DNA of 64,000 nucleotides from Anaerobacillus alkaliphilus (GCF_004116265.1 NZ_QOUX01000027.1:62001-126000); one strand, 5' to 3'. Shown: positions 21,054 to 30,888, counted from the stretch's first letter. Numbers and translations: made by a program. The notes: a model not told the origin generated them from the letters alone.

Positions 21054-22796
21054 TTACTTTTCACTTTTTAACTTAATTATAATTGTCGTTCCTACATTGG
21101 GTTCACTATCAATAGTAAAATCAAAGCTATCTTTGTAATAAAGCTTTAAGCGATAGTAAACATTTTTAATTCCAACACTCTCACCCATACTATTTTCATT
21201 CTTTAATCCATTAATTAGTTGCTGTAACTTCTCTTTTGTCATACCAGCCCCATTGTCTCGAAGAGTATAGACAATGTCGCCTTCGATCAATTCGATTTTC
21301 ACATGAATTTTCCCCTTGTCTTTAACGGCTTCAATCCCATGAATACTCGCATTTTCGACAAAAGGTAAGAAGGCTAGATTTGGTATAATACAATCATAAG
21401 CATCATCATCAACTTCAATTTCGTATTCCAACTTATCTCCAAAGCGATACTTTTGAATTTCTAAGAAGCATATCATTAACTTCATTTCCTCACGAACAGT
21501 TACCCATTCTTTCCCCCATGTTAGGGAATTCCTGAATATCTTGGCCATGTTTTGAATAATCTTCGCTGTCTCTTTCTCATCTTTCATAAGACTGCGCATC
21601 CTAATCGTTTCTAAAGCATTAAATAAAAAGTGTGGATTTATTTGACTTTGCAAGGCACTAAGTTGCGCTTGTTTTTCTTTTAGTTCTAAATCTTTCTTTT
21701 CAATCTTGGCTACATACACTTCATTTATTAGTTTATTTATCGTCCTTGACATTCTGTTGAATTCTTTTGTTAGTTCACCGATCTCATCCAAATCGTCTGA
21801 AGCCTTAATGATGGCAAAATCCTGATTTTTCATTTTCCTCATATGTCTAAGAACACGTGATAAACGAACATGCAGGGATCTTGAAATAAGGATAATAATT
21901 AGTGTAGGAACAATAAATGTAATACTTGCTAAAAGAAAGATAAAACGTCTCGAATTATACAGTTCTTGCAGGATTTCCTGTTGAGTAATCGTCCCAACAA
22001 CTTTCCAGCCTTTAAAATAATTAGTTTGTAATAATTTTTCCTCTAAGAATATCGTGTCATTTGAAAATGACAGAGTATCCAAATTTACTATACTAGTCCT
22101 CCAGTCGATACTCATATCGTTAGAGAACTCAATGTCACCATGTTCATTTAATAAATAAATATTACCTGGAAACGAGATGTTTTCGAAGATCCTTTTAACA
22201 GTCAATTGATTAATATCAATTTTAATAATCTTCTGCATGTCCCTTTTCGTTATATAATAATCCAATTCACTGAACACACTAAATAAGTGACTTTCTACAG
22301 TGGGATTTGGTCTCATCACAACTGGGTACTTTGAATTGCTAACGCGATTGTACCAGGTTGTCTCTTTCGTTTGTTCTGATATAGGACGAACTCCTCCTGC
22401 AAAGATTACTGTAGGATTATCTGTGTAGAAGGTAATCGACTGGATTGAATAATAAAGCGGACTAAATCGATTATAATTTCTAAGGTAGACGTCATAAGCG
22501 TCAATATATTCAATAGTAGTCCCATATTCTTTTTCAAAGAAATCATAAACAGTTGAGTCTGTATAAAATCTCGTAGCAACCCCTACAGCCTGATCAATTG
22601 TCGTGATAAATTCACTTGTTACCTGATCTAGGACTAATTGAACATCGTGCATTTTTTGATTTTTTATATTGGTCATAGTCACTTGATAAAATGCAATATT
22701 GGTAAGCACTATTGGTAGGAAAACGCATGAGATATACAGGATTAACAGTTTATTTCTTAATTTAATATTGTTTAATCTGTATTTAGTTGAAAACAT
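21054..22796 (-). CDS. YesM-type sensor histidine kinase
   Basis: A 580-residue membrane kinase: membrane segment 1 near residues 17-37, an extracytoplasmic sensor of the Cache type to about 280, membrane segment 2 near 283-305, HAMP, then the His_kinase domain. Phospho-acceptor His is in QINPHFLFNALETIRM. The HATPase part includes a degenerate N box and DNGAGMTKEKL. It lies 9 bases after the response-regulator gene and very probably senses xylo-oligosaccharides or aldouronates outside the cell, as the pair sits next to the importer. Confidence 0.93.
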   Translation of the reverse strand: MFSTKYRLNNIKLRNKLLILYISCVFLPIVLTNIAFYQVTMTNIKNQKMHDVQLVLDQVTSEFITTIDQAVGVATRFYTDSTVYDFFEKEYGTTIEYIDAYDVYLRNYNRFSPLYYSIQSITFYTDNPTVIFAGGVRPISEQTKETTWYNRVSNSKYPVVMRPNPTVESHLFSVFSELDYYITKRDMQKIIKIDINQLTVKRIFENISFPGNIYLLNEHGDIEFSNDMSIDWRTSIVNLDTLSFSNDTIFLEEKLLQTNYFKGWKVVGTITQQEILQELYNSRRFIFLLASITFIVPTLIIILISRSLHVRLSRVLRHMRKMKNQDFAIIKASDDLDEIGELTKEFNRMSRTINKLINEVYVAKIEKKDLELKEKQAQLSALQSQINPHFLFNALETIRMRSLMKDEKETAKIIQNMAKIFRNSLTWGKEWVTVREEMKLMICFLEIQKYRFGDKLEYEIEVDDDAYDCIIPNLAFLPFVENASIHGIEAVKDKGKIHVKIELIEGDIVYTLRDNGAGMTKEKLQQLINGLKNENSMGESVGIKNVYYRLKLYYKDSFDFTIDSEPNVGTTIIIKLKSEK

Positions 22797-22805
22797 TTTT
22801 TATTC

Positions 22806-24386
22806 CTACTCTACATTATTTTTTAACAGTTGATTTCGGTATTCTGTAGGCGTTAATTTATTTATCTTTTCGAACTGAGTAACAAAGTAATCAGTACTAC
22901 CGAATCCTACTTTGTCCGCTACTTCGTAGACACGCATATCCGTTTGCCTAAGCAACTTTTTTGCTTCATCAATTCTTATCTTTAGTAAAAATTCCTTAAA
23001 GTACACACCAAAAGTTTTCTTAAATAATTGTCCCATATACACAGGATTCATATAAAATTTATTGGCAATGCTTTTCAGGCTAATATTTTGGTGATAATTA
23101 TTTTCAATGTACGACTTAATCTTGTGAATATCGCCTTTCATATTCTCTTTTCTCAAAGATTGAATGATTGTTGAACCTTCAATGATAAAAGAGTAAAGCC
23201 TTTGTTTTAGCTCATGTAGTGTTAAATTATCATCTTCCCAATCAAGCATTGCTTTTAGTGTACTAAAACTATCTTTGTCACCATCCATGTCGTTCACGGT
23301 TTGAATGATTCCATGAACACAGCGATCGATCGAAGTCTTTACTGATTTAGGAGTGAAAATCTTGGTTTGAAATTCAAGGAAAATTTGATCAACAGTTTTT
23401 TTAATAGCTTCAATATTATTTTCTTCAACCTGCTCCATTAGAGAAATATAAATTTTTGCATCTAATTCATTATATTTCACTTCAATATCTTTAACAGTCT
23501 CGTAATTAATCGATTGTTCCTTTGCATTTTCAAGAATATATTTATAATGACGAATTTGATTTGCAGTTTCGTATGATTTCTTAAGTTCGGAGATATTCTT
23601 AGCTTTTGCTCCAATACAAACAGTCATTTCTTTGTTAGACTTTTGCTTTAGTATTTTTTTAAACTCACTTGAAAAAACAGCAATATCCCCTTTATATGTC
23701 TTCAAGTACGATTCTGGTAGCAAGATCCCTACAGCATAGTCTGGTTGCTGTTGCACTAGCATTTGATTTTTTTGATCAGTTAACTTTAAAATGATTTCTG
23801 GGACTTCTGTGACTAACGTTTTTATAGTAGCTTCGTCATCTACATGGGTAAGATTATTTAACTCGACTAAGAGATAATAGTAGGCTTCTTTCTCAAGATT
23901 TAGATATCTCGTCCATTCAGCCTCTTCGTTTTCTTCAAAGGTACCTTCTAAAATTTGAGTAATGATTTGTTCAGCTATTACCTTTTGTTGTTTCTCACTT
24001 TCAATCTCCTCTAGTTTTAACCTTTGTGAAAGCTTATAAAGCGTTTCTTCGAGTTCGTCTTGATCCACCGGTTTTAGTACAAAATCAAGTACATTATACC
24101 TAACTGCCTGCTGCGCATACGAAAAATCATTATATCCACTAATTATAATGAACTTTGTTTCATTCTCAATTTCTCTAACTTTCTTAATCAATGTTAACCC
24201 ATCAACAACTGGCATTCTGACATCGGTAATAACGAGATCCGGCTTTTCCTCGAGAATTATTTTAAAAGCATCTTCTCCATTGTCAGCCTCCCAGGAAATT
24301 TCAAAGCCATACTGCTCCCAATTAATTAAGCTACTTAAACCCTTCCGAACAAATACTTCATCATCAACTAATAACACTCTATTCAT
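22806..24386 (-). CDS. YesN-type AraC-family response regulator
   Basis: About 526 residues: an N-terminal receiver domain with the phospho-acceptor Asp in LVITDVRMP and the conserved Lys in FVLKPVD, a long middle region, and a C-terminal AraC-type double helix-turn-helix (DMRVYEVADKVGFGSTDYFVTQFEK). ATG at 24386 is chosen because AAGGG lies 8 bases upstream and it starts MNRVLLVDDE; an ATG 18 bases earlier has no good site. It should activate the importer and its own operon through the 35-bp motif found at both promoters. Confidence 0.92.
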   Translation of the reverse strand: MNRVLLVDDEVFVRKGLSSLINWEQYGFEISWEADNGEDAFKIILEEKPDLVITDVRMPVVDGLTLIKKVREIENETKFIIISGYNDFSYAQQAVRYNVLDFVLKPVDQDELEETLYKLSQRLKLEEIESEKQQKVIAEQIITQILEGTFEENEEAEWTRYLNLEKEAYYYLLVELNNLTHVDDEATIKTLVTEVPEIILKLTDQKNQMLVQQQPDYAVGILLPESYLKTYKGDIAVFSSEFKKILKQKSNKEMTVCIGAKAKNISELKKSYETANQIRHYKYILENAKEQSINYETVKDIEVKYNELDAKIYISLMEQVEENNIEAIKKTVDQIFLEFQTKIFTPKSVKTSIDRCVHGIIQTVNDMDGDKDSFSTLKAMLDWEDDNLTLHELKQRLYSFIIEGSTIIQSLRKENMKGDIHKIKSYIENNYHQNISLKSIANKFYMNPVYMGQLFKKTFGVYFKEFLLKIRIDEAKKLLRQTDMRVYEVADKVGFGSTDYFVTQFEKINKLTPTEYRNQLLKNNVE

Positions 24387-24453
24387 TTTATCAACCCTTC
24401 TCATTCTTGAAGAAATTCATAAAACAATTTACTAACTACAAGCAACAATTTTT

Positions 24454-25113
24454 TTAAGCTAGTAAACCTTCTTTATTAATAATTTTCTCTTGTTTTCTTT
24501 CCGCTCTAGAGAATGCCATTGAAGCACACCACATGATCGCCGCACCTAGCATACTTGTTCCAAAGAAAGGGATAAGCCCTGGAACTAAGTAAAATAGGTA
24601 TAAAACTAGCCCTAGACTTAAGATTAGGGTTATTAACGCTAACGGATTTACAAACCCTATTATAAGGGCTACTTTAATATTTTGAAGTAATTTCAAATCA
24701 TAATGAACAAATACTGGTAATACAAATAGCACTGAAATTCCATATAAAATAGTGGCAATAATTAAACCAATCATTAAAATAAGGTGCATAAGTCCATCTA
24801 ATGTTCCCAAGAACAAAAAGTTAAAATAAAGCATATAGCCAAAACCAGCATAAATTAGTCCCAATACATTACTCCTAATAAATTCTTTCTTGTAAGTACT
24901 AACAAACGTAGAAAAAATCGCCACATCTGGATCTTTCATGAACCATTTTCGAATAACAGCGAACATGGCTGCTGTTGCAGGAATGATCCCAAAAACAATT
25001 AGACCAAGCAATGTAGCAAACAGCCACAGTAAATTTACGTAGGCAAATCGCCAGACCCATTCGCATACACGGTAAAACCAACTTGACATAAAACTTACTT
25101 GCATTCCATACAC
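24454..25113 (-). CDS. YesL-like membrane protein (DUF624)
   Basis: A 219-residue integral membrane protein with about five hydrophobic segments and the DUF624 pattern (YESL family), including FMKDPDVAIFSTFVSTYKKEF. Genes of this family sit beside YesM/YesN pairs and LplABC-type importers in many Bacilli; the function is unknown, perhaps helping the sensor or the importer. It lies between the lipoprotein and regulator genes in the same run. Confidence 0.85.
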   Translation of the reverse strand: MYGMQVSFMSSWFYRVCEWVWRFAYVNLLWLFATLLGLIVFGIIPATAAMFAVIRKWFMKDPDVAIFSTFVSTYKKEFIRSNVLGLIYAGFGYMLYFNFLFLGTLDGLMHLILMIGLIIATILYGISVLFVLPVFVHYDLKLLQNIKVALIIGFVNPLALITLILSLGLVLYLFYLVPGLIPFFGTSMLGAAIMWCASMAFSRAERKQEKIINKEGLLA

Positions 25114-25146
25114 CCCTTTATAGTGTTTTATCTAAGTTAAATATTA

Positions 25147-25686
25147 TTAAAGTAATTTTTCTAAAATCTCCAATGCAATTTCCGGATGGTCACTATGACT
25201 TACTATTACGGCTAACATTGGCGAAGGTACAACGAGACCTAGATCTTCTAAGAATTTGGAGTCGTTCGTGATTGGTAAAGCGTAAAGATGAACTTGACCG
25301 CTCGCATCATCTTCTAAAGTAAACTCCTCAACTAGAGAATTATTAGGCAGGAGCTCATTAAACTGATCTAGTGGAGTTAACCCATAAGGATCTAGTAAAA
25401 TGTGTCTAAGCGAATAATCGACGACGAAAATGTCTGTCTGTTTGGCCACAATCTCAATCGTTAGTTTTTCGTGAGATGCTGGGTAAAGAACAAGATTAAG
25501 ATCTAAATTGGCCTCATCAATTGCTGGAGTTGAAATTAGATTTACTATAGACTCTTCATAAGCTTTTGGAATTTCAGAAAGAAACATCACATTAATGTTA
25601 TTGTTCTTTTCAGGCGTCTTAAAGCCACAGGAAGTGATCAAAAGAAGTACTGATAAGGTAAAAAGCATACGGATAACTTTCTTCAT
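25147..25686 (-). CDS. Small lipoprotein of unknown function in the regulator operon
   Basis: About 179 residues. It has a lipoprotein signal peptide with the lipobox LITSC, so the mature protein is anchored outside the membrane. The start at 25686 (MKKVIRM) is chosen because GAGGAG is 7 bases upstream; the ATG at 25692 is too close. I do not recognise the family. The mature part vaguely resembles the first lobe of a solute-binding protein, with an Asp/Val-rich core, but is much too short. As first gene of the YesL-YesN-YesM operon it could present ligand to the kinase; this is inference. Confidence 0.75.
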   Translation of the reverse strand: MKKVIRMLFTLSVLLLITSCGFKTPEKNNNINVMFLSEIPKAYEESIVNLISTPAIDEANLDLNLVLYPASHEKLTIEIVAKQTDIFVVDYSLRHILLDPYGLTPLDQFNELLPNNSLVEEFTLEDDASGQVHLYALPITNDSKFLEDLGLVVPSPMLAVIVSHSDHPEIALEILEKLL

Positions 25687-25715
25687 ATACATTCTCCTCT
25701 TTTCATTTTCATTAT

Positions 25716-25729
25716 TGAAAACGCTTTAA
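25716..25729. promoter_or_regulatory. cre-like site in the leader of the regulator operon
   Basis: TGAAAACGCTTTAA has the CcpA-box pattern with one mismatch, 30 bases upstream of the lipoprotein start and about 40 bases downstream of the predicted -10 box. Confidence 0.5.
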
Positions 25730-25768
25730 TTTTTCGTAACTATCAAATAAAATGAGTATCAATCTTAA

Positions 25769-25836
25769 ATTTTACATCATGTTCCACATCAGTTAAAGTA
25801 ACAAAACTATACTTTATCCCCTAAAAAATTTAGATC
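25769..25836 (-). promoter_or_regulatory. Regulator-operon promoter with operator copy 2
   Basis: Minus-strand -10 box TAAAAT at 25769-25774, and the second copy of the 35-bp motif at 25802-25836. The 27-base gap between them is the same as at the importer promoter. This suggests that the YesN-type regulator controls its own operon. Confidence 0.6.
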
Positions 25837-26103
25837 TTAAAGAGGATGTTTTTCTAGTATAACATTTTAATCTTAACATAATTGGATGAATAGTGTTCCT
25901 ACTTATTTTTCCCAATGGACAACCATAGCTATTGAGTTTCCTCAACTGAAATTTTTTCGATTTTTCTTTATTTTGTCTAGTAGATCCTTTATTTTAGGTC
26001 ATTCCTCCATAAACAACAGTTTGGTAATGTAGATTTGTAATATGAAAAGGTGGGACATGTGTCGCTGATGAATCAATTACAGATTTCTTACTTTTCGCAA
26101 AAA

Positions 26104-26174
26104 TGTAAGCGCTCCCGTAGTTCTTGTTTCCAGGAATGCTTATACATCTGAAAAGCCCACAAATCAGAACTACG
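26104..26174 (+). promoter_or_regulatory. cre-like site and leader inverted repeat ahead of the GH8 gene
   Basis: TGTAAGCGCTCCCG (26104-26117) resembles a CcpA box. An inverted repeat CGTAGTTCT (26116-26124) / AGAACTACG (26166-26174) follows within the 5' region. I could not place a convincing -35/-10 pair. Confidence 0.45.
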
Positions 26175-26222
26175 AGACTTGCTAGGGAAATTAATCGTAA
26201 ACATTTAGGAGGAAAATCGATA

Positions 26223-27365
26223 ATGAAAAAATCTGAAGGCGCATTTTATACAGGTGAATACCTCAATTTATTTAAGGAATATGGATATTCTGAGGCTGAA
26301 ATCGCTTCTAGAGTAGAAGAAACCTGGCAAGAGCTATTCTTCGGCAGCGGGGATATGAAAATCTACTTTGAAGTTGGCGACGATTTAGGCTATATGCTTG
26401 ATACTGGGAATATTGATGTACGTACAGAAGGAATGTCCTATGGCATGATGATGGCGGTACAGATGGATAACAAAGACGTTTTTGATCGTCTCTGGAAATG
26501 GACGTATAAATACATGTATATGACTGAAGGTGAAAACGCAGGATATTTCGCTTGGTCTTGTAGTCCCGATGGTAAGAAAAATTCCTATGGTCCTGCTCCG
26601 GACGGGGAAGAATATTTTGCGTTAGCCTTATTCTTCGCCTCTCACCGTTGGGGCGATGGTGAAGCACCATTCAACTACAGTAATCAAGCAAAAGACCTAC
26701 TTCGTACATGTCTTCATAAAGGTGAAGACGGCGTTGGATATCCGATGTGGAATCCAGAGAACAAGCTAATTAAGTTTATCCCTAACTGTGAATATTCAGA
26801 TCCATCATACCATTTGCCGCATTTCTATGAATTGTTTAGCTTGTGGGCGTATGAAGAGGATCAATCGTTTTGGAAGGACGCTGCAAAAGCTAGTCGTGAA
26901 TACTTAAAAATAGCTTGTCATCCTGAAACAGGCCTTGCACCTGAATATGCCCATTATGATGGAACACCGAACGACGAGCGGGGATTTGGTCACTTCTTTA
27001 GCGATTCATATCGTGTAGCAGCAAACATTGGACTCGATTATGAATGGTTCCGCGGCGATGAGTGGGAAACCGAGCTAGCAAATAAATTGCAAGCGTTCTT
27101 TGCAGACAAAGCCCCTGAGGATTACCGTCGTTATAAAATCAATGGTGAACCGTTTGAAGAAAAGTCACTCCACCCAGTTGGTCTACTTGCAACAAACGCA
27201 ATGGCATCATTAGCAACTGTTAATGGCCCATACGCAAAAGCGAATGTCGATCTATTCTGGAACACACCGCTCCGCACTGGTGTTAGACGTTACTATGATA
27301 ATTGTTTATATCTATTTGCTATGCTTGCATTAAGTGGAAATTTTAAGATTTATATGCCAAAATAA
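26223..27365 (+). CDS. Reducing-end xylose-releasing exo-oligoxylanase, GH8
   Basis: A 380-residue GH8 enzyme that closely matches the Rex enzyme of B. halodurans along its length. It trims single xyloses from the reducing end of xylo-oligosaccharides. The general acid is Glu69 in VRTEGMSYG; the catalytic base is the Asp in FSDSYRVAANIG. There is no signal peptide, so it acts in the cytoplasm. ATG at 26223 is chosen because AGGAGG is 10 bases upstream; the frame is open 99 bases further but the added residues are unlike the family. It is divergent from the regulator operon. Confidence 0.95.
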   Translation: MKKSEGAFYTGEYLNLFKEYGYSEAEIASRVEETWQELFFGSGDMKIYFEVGDDLGYMLDTGNIDVRTEGMSYGMMMAVQMDNKDVFDRLWKWTYKYMYMTEGENAGYFAWSCSPDGKKNSYGPAPDGEEYFALALFFASHRWGDGEAPFNYSNQAKDLLRTCLHKGEDGVGYPMWNPENKLIKFIPNCEYSDPSYHLPHFYELFSLWAYEEDQSFWKDAAKASREYLKIACHPETGLAPEYAHYDGTPNDERGFGHFFSDSYRVAANIGLDYEWFRGDEWETELANKLQAFFADKAPEDYRRYKINGEPFEEKSLHPVGLLATNAMASLATVNGPYAKANVDLFWNTPLRTGVRRYYDNCLYLFAMLALSGNFKIYMPK

Positions 27366-27374
27366 CCGAAAGTT

Positions 27375-27404
27375 AAGAGCGTTCATCCTACTGAACGCTC
27401 TTTT
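27375..27404 (+). terminator. Intrinsic terminator of the GH8 gene
   Basis: An 11-bp stem (AAGAGCGTTCA / TGAACGCTCTT) with a 6-base loop and U-tail, 10 bases past the stop. Confidence 0.85.
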
Positions 27405-27493
27405 CCACTTTGTTTTTTGAAATGCAAAGTTCTAGAGTACCTACAAAAGAGTACTATATAGTGTAAGCAACCTACACTATAGGAGGCGGTATT

Positions 27494-27682
27494 ATGTCAG
27501 GTTCATTAATGATCATTCTGGCTGTCCTAATTATTTTTGTGGTGACTGCTTTAGCATTAAGAGGCTCTAAAAATCCACCGGAAGATCTGAAGGTAGAAAA
27601 AACGTGTAAGAGTTGTATGAACACTATCCCAGAAGGTTATACGAAAGCATTATGCCCCCATTGTTCAAAATTTCTAATGTAG
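27494..27682 (+). CDS. Small membrane-anchored zinc-ribbon protein
   Basis: A 62-residue protein with one membrane helix (residues 4-22) followed by two CxxC pairs (CKSC and CPHC) spaced like a zinc ribbon. AGGAGG precedes the ATG by about 7 bases, so it is probably translated. The function is unknown; it stands alone between the GH8 gene and an intergenic repeat element. Confidence 0.7.
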   Translation: MSGSLMIILAVLIIFVVTALALRGSKNPPEDLKVEKTCKSCMNTIPEGYTKALCPHCSKFLM

Positions 27683-27702
27683 AAACATTTTTTAAACTAC
27701 AA

Positions 27703-27895
27703 AGGCTTTTTTCGCAAAGTTTGTTGCTTTCGTAAAAATCCCAAAAGCCGGATTTTTACACAAATTACTAATATTCTACTACTAATTTAGTAAGTACTGC
27801 TCTTTTCTTACAAAATTTATTGGCTGATATCTTCATCTTGGGTATTTTTCCGATTATTTTAGGATAAAAAGCCACAATGACTACGAAAAGAGCCT
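27703..27895 (-). mobile_element. MITE-like element, copy 1 (inverted orientation)
   Basis: A 193-bp element whose reverse complement matches the copies at 43590-43783 and 50086-50278. It starts AGGCTTTTTTCGCAAAGTTT and ends in AGCCT. Flanks CTACAA and AAACAA could be a worn 6-bp target duplication (4 of 6 match). It has no coding capacity and carries an internal hairpin GTAAAAATCC / GGATTTTTAC. Confidence 0.8.
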
Positions 27896-27897
27896 AA

Positions 27898-27941
27898 ACA
27901 AAAAATAGCTCTTCCTTAGGAACATCCTAAGTAGGAGCTAT
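27898..27941 (-). terminator. Intrinsic terminator of the xylose operon
   Basis: A 17-bp stem with two mismatches (27905-27921 / 27925-27941), 3-base loop, followed by a run of U on the minus strand, 15 bases after the transketolase stop. It directly abuts the repeat element. Confidence 0.85.
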
Positions 27942-27955
27942 CTTTTATTCCTTTA

Positions 27956-29965
27956 TTATTTTGCAAGAAGTTGCTTATACTTAGATACTACATTCTCTAC
28001 TGTAAAGCCATACTCAACTAGAATTTTCTCCATTGGAGCAGATGCACCGAACTGGTCAATGGCGATAACTCCACCTGCATCACCAACATACTTATGCCAA
28101 CCAAGTGATGAGCCCATCTCCACTCCAAGACGTGCTTTCAAATGTTTTGGTAAAACACTTTCTTTATATTCCTGTGATTGTTGTTCAAAGCGACTCCAGC
28201 TCGGCATGCTTACAACCGAAACCAAGATCCCCTCTTTTTCAAGCTCTTTTTGTGCTTCAACAGCTAAAGGAACCTCAGATCCACTAGCAAGTAACAATCC
28301 AGTAGCTTCACCATTTGCTGGTGAAATCACATATGCCCCTTTTCGTACTCCTTCATATGCTGCCTCAACACTTGGCACTACAGTCATTAAGTCTTGACGA
28401 CTTAATAAAAGAAGTGTCGGCTCATCCGTACTTTCTACAGCAATTTTCCAAGCAGCAACAGCTTCATTGCTATCAGCAGGACGAATGACATTAATTCCAG
28501 GCATCGCACGGTAAGAAGCTAACTGTTCTACTGGTTCATGGGTTGGTCCATCTTCACCAACAGCGATACTATCATGTGTAAATACAAATGTTACAGGTAA
28601 CTTCATTAAAGCCGATAAACGAATGGATGCACGTAAATAATCAGAAAAAACAAAGAACGTAGCTCCAAATGGTTTTACTCCACCATGTAATGCCATCCCG
28701 TTAACGATTGCGCCCATTGCAAACTCACGTACACCATACCAAACATTTCTTCCTTGGTAATTTGTCGCACTAAAGTTGGTTTCACCTTTTAATAATGTTT
28801 TATTTGAGGAGGCTAGGTCAGCTGAACCACCAAAAACGGATGTCACTCGTTTAGCTAATGCATTTAATGCATCGCCACCCGAAGACCTTGTTGCCACTTT
28901 ATCTATTCCTGCCTTATAATTAGGGACATCTGCATCCCAATCTACTGGCAATTGACCATTTATCGCTTGTTCTAATCTCTTACCTAGTTCTGGGAACTCC
29001 TGCTTATAAGTCTCAAACAATTGACTCCACTGCTTTTCATCCATATCGCCACGAGTTTTCACTTCTTCAAAGTAAGTAGCTACTTCTTCTGGCACATGAA
29101 ACTCTTCTTCGTATTGCCAACCGTACACTTCTTTTGTTTGCACAATCTCACTAGCTCCTAGTGGCGCGCCGTGAGAAGCTGATTTACCTGACTTATTTGG
29201 AGAACCATAACCAATGGTTGTCTTTACTTCAATTAATGTAGGACGATCGTCTGTTTTTGAACTTTCAATTGCCTGATTAATTGCTACTAAGTCATTACCA
29301 TCTTCTACACGAAGATAGTGCCAACCGTATGCTTTAAATCTTTCTGCAACATTTTCAGAAAATGACATATGCAAATCGCCATCTAATGAAATATCGTTTG
29401 AATCGTATAGAACTACCAATTTTCCTAATTTCAAATGCCCTGCAAGTGAAGCAGCTTCAGCAGAGACACCTTCCATTAAATCACCATCTCCACAAATACA
29501 ATAAGTATAATGATCAACTACATTGAATTGATCTTGATTAAACGTTGCTGCTAAATGACGTTCTGTCATTGCCATTCCAACTGCCATCGCAAAACCTTGA
29601 CCGAGTGGGCCAGTTGTAGCATCAACACCTGGTGTATGACCAAACTCAGGATGTCCTGGAGTTCTACTTCCCCATTGGCGAAAGTTCTTTAAGTCATCAA
29701 TGGTTACACCATATCCTGTTAAATGTAAGATGCTATACAATAGCATAGAGCCATGACCTGCAGACAAAACAAAACGGTCACGGTTAAACCAGTTTGGATT
29801 ACTTGGACTATGCTTCATTTGTTCGCCATACAACGAAAAAGCCATAGGTGCTGCTCCCATTGGCATTCCTGGATGACCAGAGTTTGCTTTTTCAATACTA
29901 TCAATAGATAATGTTCTAATTGTGTTAATCGCTAGTTGTTGCACAGTTAACTGTTCAGTAGTCAA
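27956..29965 (-). CDS. tkt: Transketolase
   Basis: A 669-residue full-length thiamine-diphosphate enzyme that moves two-carbon units between pentose and other sugar phosphates. The ThDP motif begins GDGDLMEG; the C-terminal half has [20 protein letters not shown]. It is the last gene of the xylose operon, so it handles xylulose 5-phosphate made by XylB. It follows the PFK-like gene by 23 bases. No transaldolase gene is in the window. Confidence 0.97.
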   Translation of the reverse strand: MTTEQLTVQQLAINTIRTLSIDSIEKANSGHPGMPMGAAPMAFSLYGEQMKHSPSNPNWFNRDRFVLSAGHGSMLLYSILHLTGYGVTIDDLKNFRQWGSRTPGHPEFGHTPGVDATTGPLGQGFAMAVGMAMTERHLAATFNQDQFNVVDHYTYCICGDGDLMEGVSAEAASLAGHLKLGKLVVLYDSNDISLDGDLHMSFSENVAERFKAYGWHYLRVEDGNDLVAINQAIESSKTDDRPTLIEVKTTIGYGSPNKSGKSASHGAPLGASEIVQTKEVYGWQYEEEFHVPEEVATYFEEVKTRGDMDEKQWSQLFETYKQEFPELGKRLEQAINGQLPVDWDADVPNYKAGIDKVATRSSGGDALNALAKRVTSVFGGSADLASSNKTLLKGETNFSATNYQGRNVWYGVREFAMGAIVNGMALHGGVKPFGATFFVFSDYLRASIRLSALMKLPVTFVFTHDSIAVGEDGPTHEPVEQLASYRAMPGINVIRPADSNEAVAAWKIAVESTDEPTLLLLSRQDLMTVVPSVEAAYEGVRKGAYVISPANGEATGLLLASGSEVPLAVEAQKELEKEGILVSVVSMPSWSRFEQQSQEYKESVLPKHLKARLGVEMGSSLGWHKYVGDAGGVIAIDQFGASAPMEKILVEYGFTVENVVSKYKQLLAK

Positions 29966-29988
29966 AAAAAATCACTCCCCATGTTATG

Positions 29989-30870
29989 TTAGATTAATTG
30001 TTTTGCTAATACCCTATTGTTTCTGTATAGAAAAATACCGGATTCCTTTTTTTCTTTTACCCAGTCTATTGTTTCGATAACAAATTTTTGAGCTAGGACA
30101 CGATCAAGCGCACTCGGATATGGCCCCATACATTGAGCTTCATCAATTTTTATTACTTTAAAATCAAGGGGCTCAAGCGCTGAGAGGTTTTCTCTTATGT
30201 GGGTAGGATCAACCTCATGATGCATTAGTAAAAATACATAAGTGTCGCCACGCTCTACCCTTTTTATGATTTGGTTATGAACATCAGTCAATTCAACACT
30301 TGAAGTATCTATAACTTGAATTCCATCTACAGCAATCGTAACTTCGTGCAGTAAAGGTCCCGGAGTACTCCCAGGAATTTGGATGCAAAAAACTCTTGTT
30401 TCTTTTAGGACCAACGAGCTTGCTGTGTCCTTAATTTGGAGGATTGATTTAACAATGGAATTTAAAGCAGTATCATACCCTAACGTACTATCAGATTCTG
30501 GTACATCATTATAGATCGAGGAAGGAATAGAAAGGATCTTTGTTACACCATGTAACAATTTTTGAATATAACGAGCTTCTTCTACAGGCCCAACAACAAT
30601 AATATGACTAAAGGCCATTTTAGCAATTGCATGGATAAATAAATTAGCTAAATCTCCCTTGTAATGAATACTTTTTAGCTCTGGAAAAGTTTGCTTACTA
30701 CTATATGATGTAGTTTCACTACTCAACGGCTTAAATACGTATTGTGAGGTGTCAAAATCAAATTCAATTCCTATTAACGATGCTTCACTAGATATATTTT
30801 CCGTTAGGCTTTTTAGAAATTGCTTAAGTCCCCCATGATAAGACCCAACATTAATTACACCGACTTCCAT
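29989..30870 (-). CDS. Phosphofructokinase-like protein lacking the catalytic residues
   Basis: A 293-residue protein that aligns with ATP-dependent 6-phosphofructokinase over its whole length. The core SIPSSIYNDVPESDSTLGYD (115-133) matches VPGTIDNDIPGTDFTIGFD, and SALDRVLAQ near 253 matches the C-terminal TAFDRVLAS. The ATP loop GGDGS is replaced by GPVEE, the N-terminal GGDSPG by VGSYHG, and the catalytic base of TIDND is Tyr120. The MGR and HVQRGG substrate residues are also gone. It should not be an active PFK. It lies between xylB and tkt; a regulatory or scaffold role is inferred. Confidence 0.75.
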   Translation of the reverse strand: MEVGVINVGSYHGGLKQFLKSLTENISSEASLIGIEFDFDTSQYVFKPLSSETTSYSSKQTFPELKSIHYKGDLANLFIHAIAKMAFSHIIVVGPVEEARYIQKLLHGVTKILSIPSSIYNDVPESDSTLGYDTALNSIVKSILQIKDTASSLVLKETRVFCIQIPGSTPGPLLHEVTIAVDGIQVIDTSSVELTDVHNQIIKRVERGDTYVFLLMHHEVDPTHIRENLSALEPLDFKVIKIDEAQCMGPYPSALDRVLAQKFVIETIDWVKEKKESGIFLYRNNRVLAKQLI

Positions 30871-30888
30871 TTTTTCACCTCATTTTAT

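Noticed and set aside
26124-26222. An N-terminal extension of the GH8 enzyme
   Set aside because: The extra residues do not match the family, cover an inverted repeat and end at a perfect AGGAGG site for the later ATG.
29989-30870. Annotation as a functional 6-phosphofructokinase
   Set aside because: ATP loop, catalytic Asp and the main substrate residues are all replaced.
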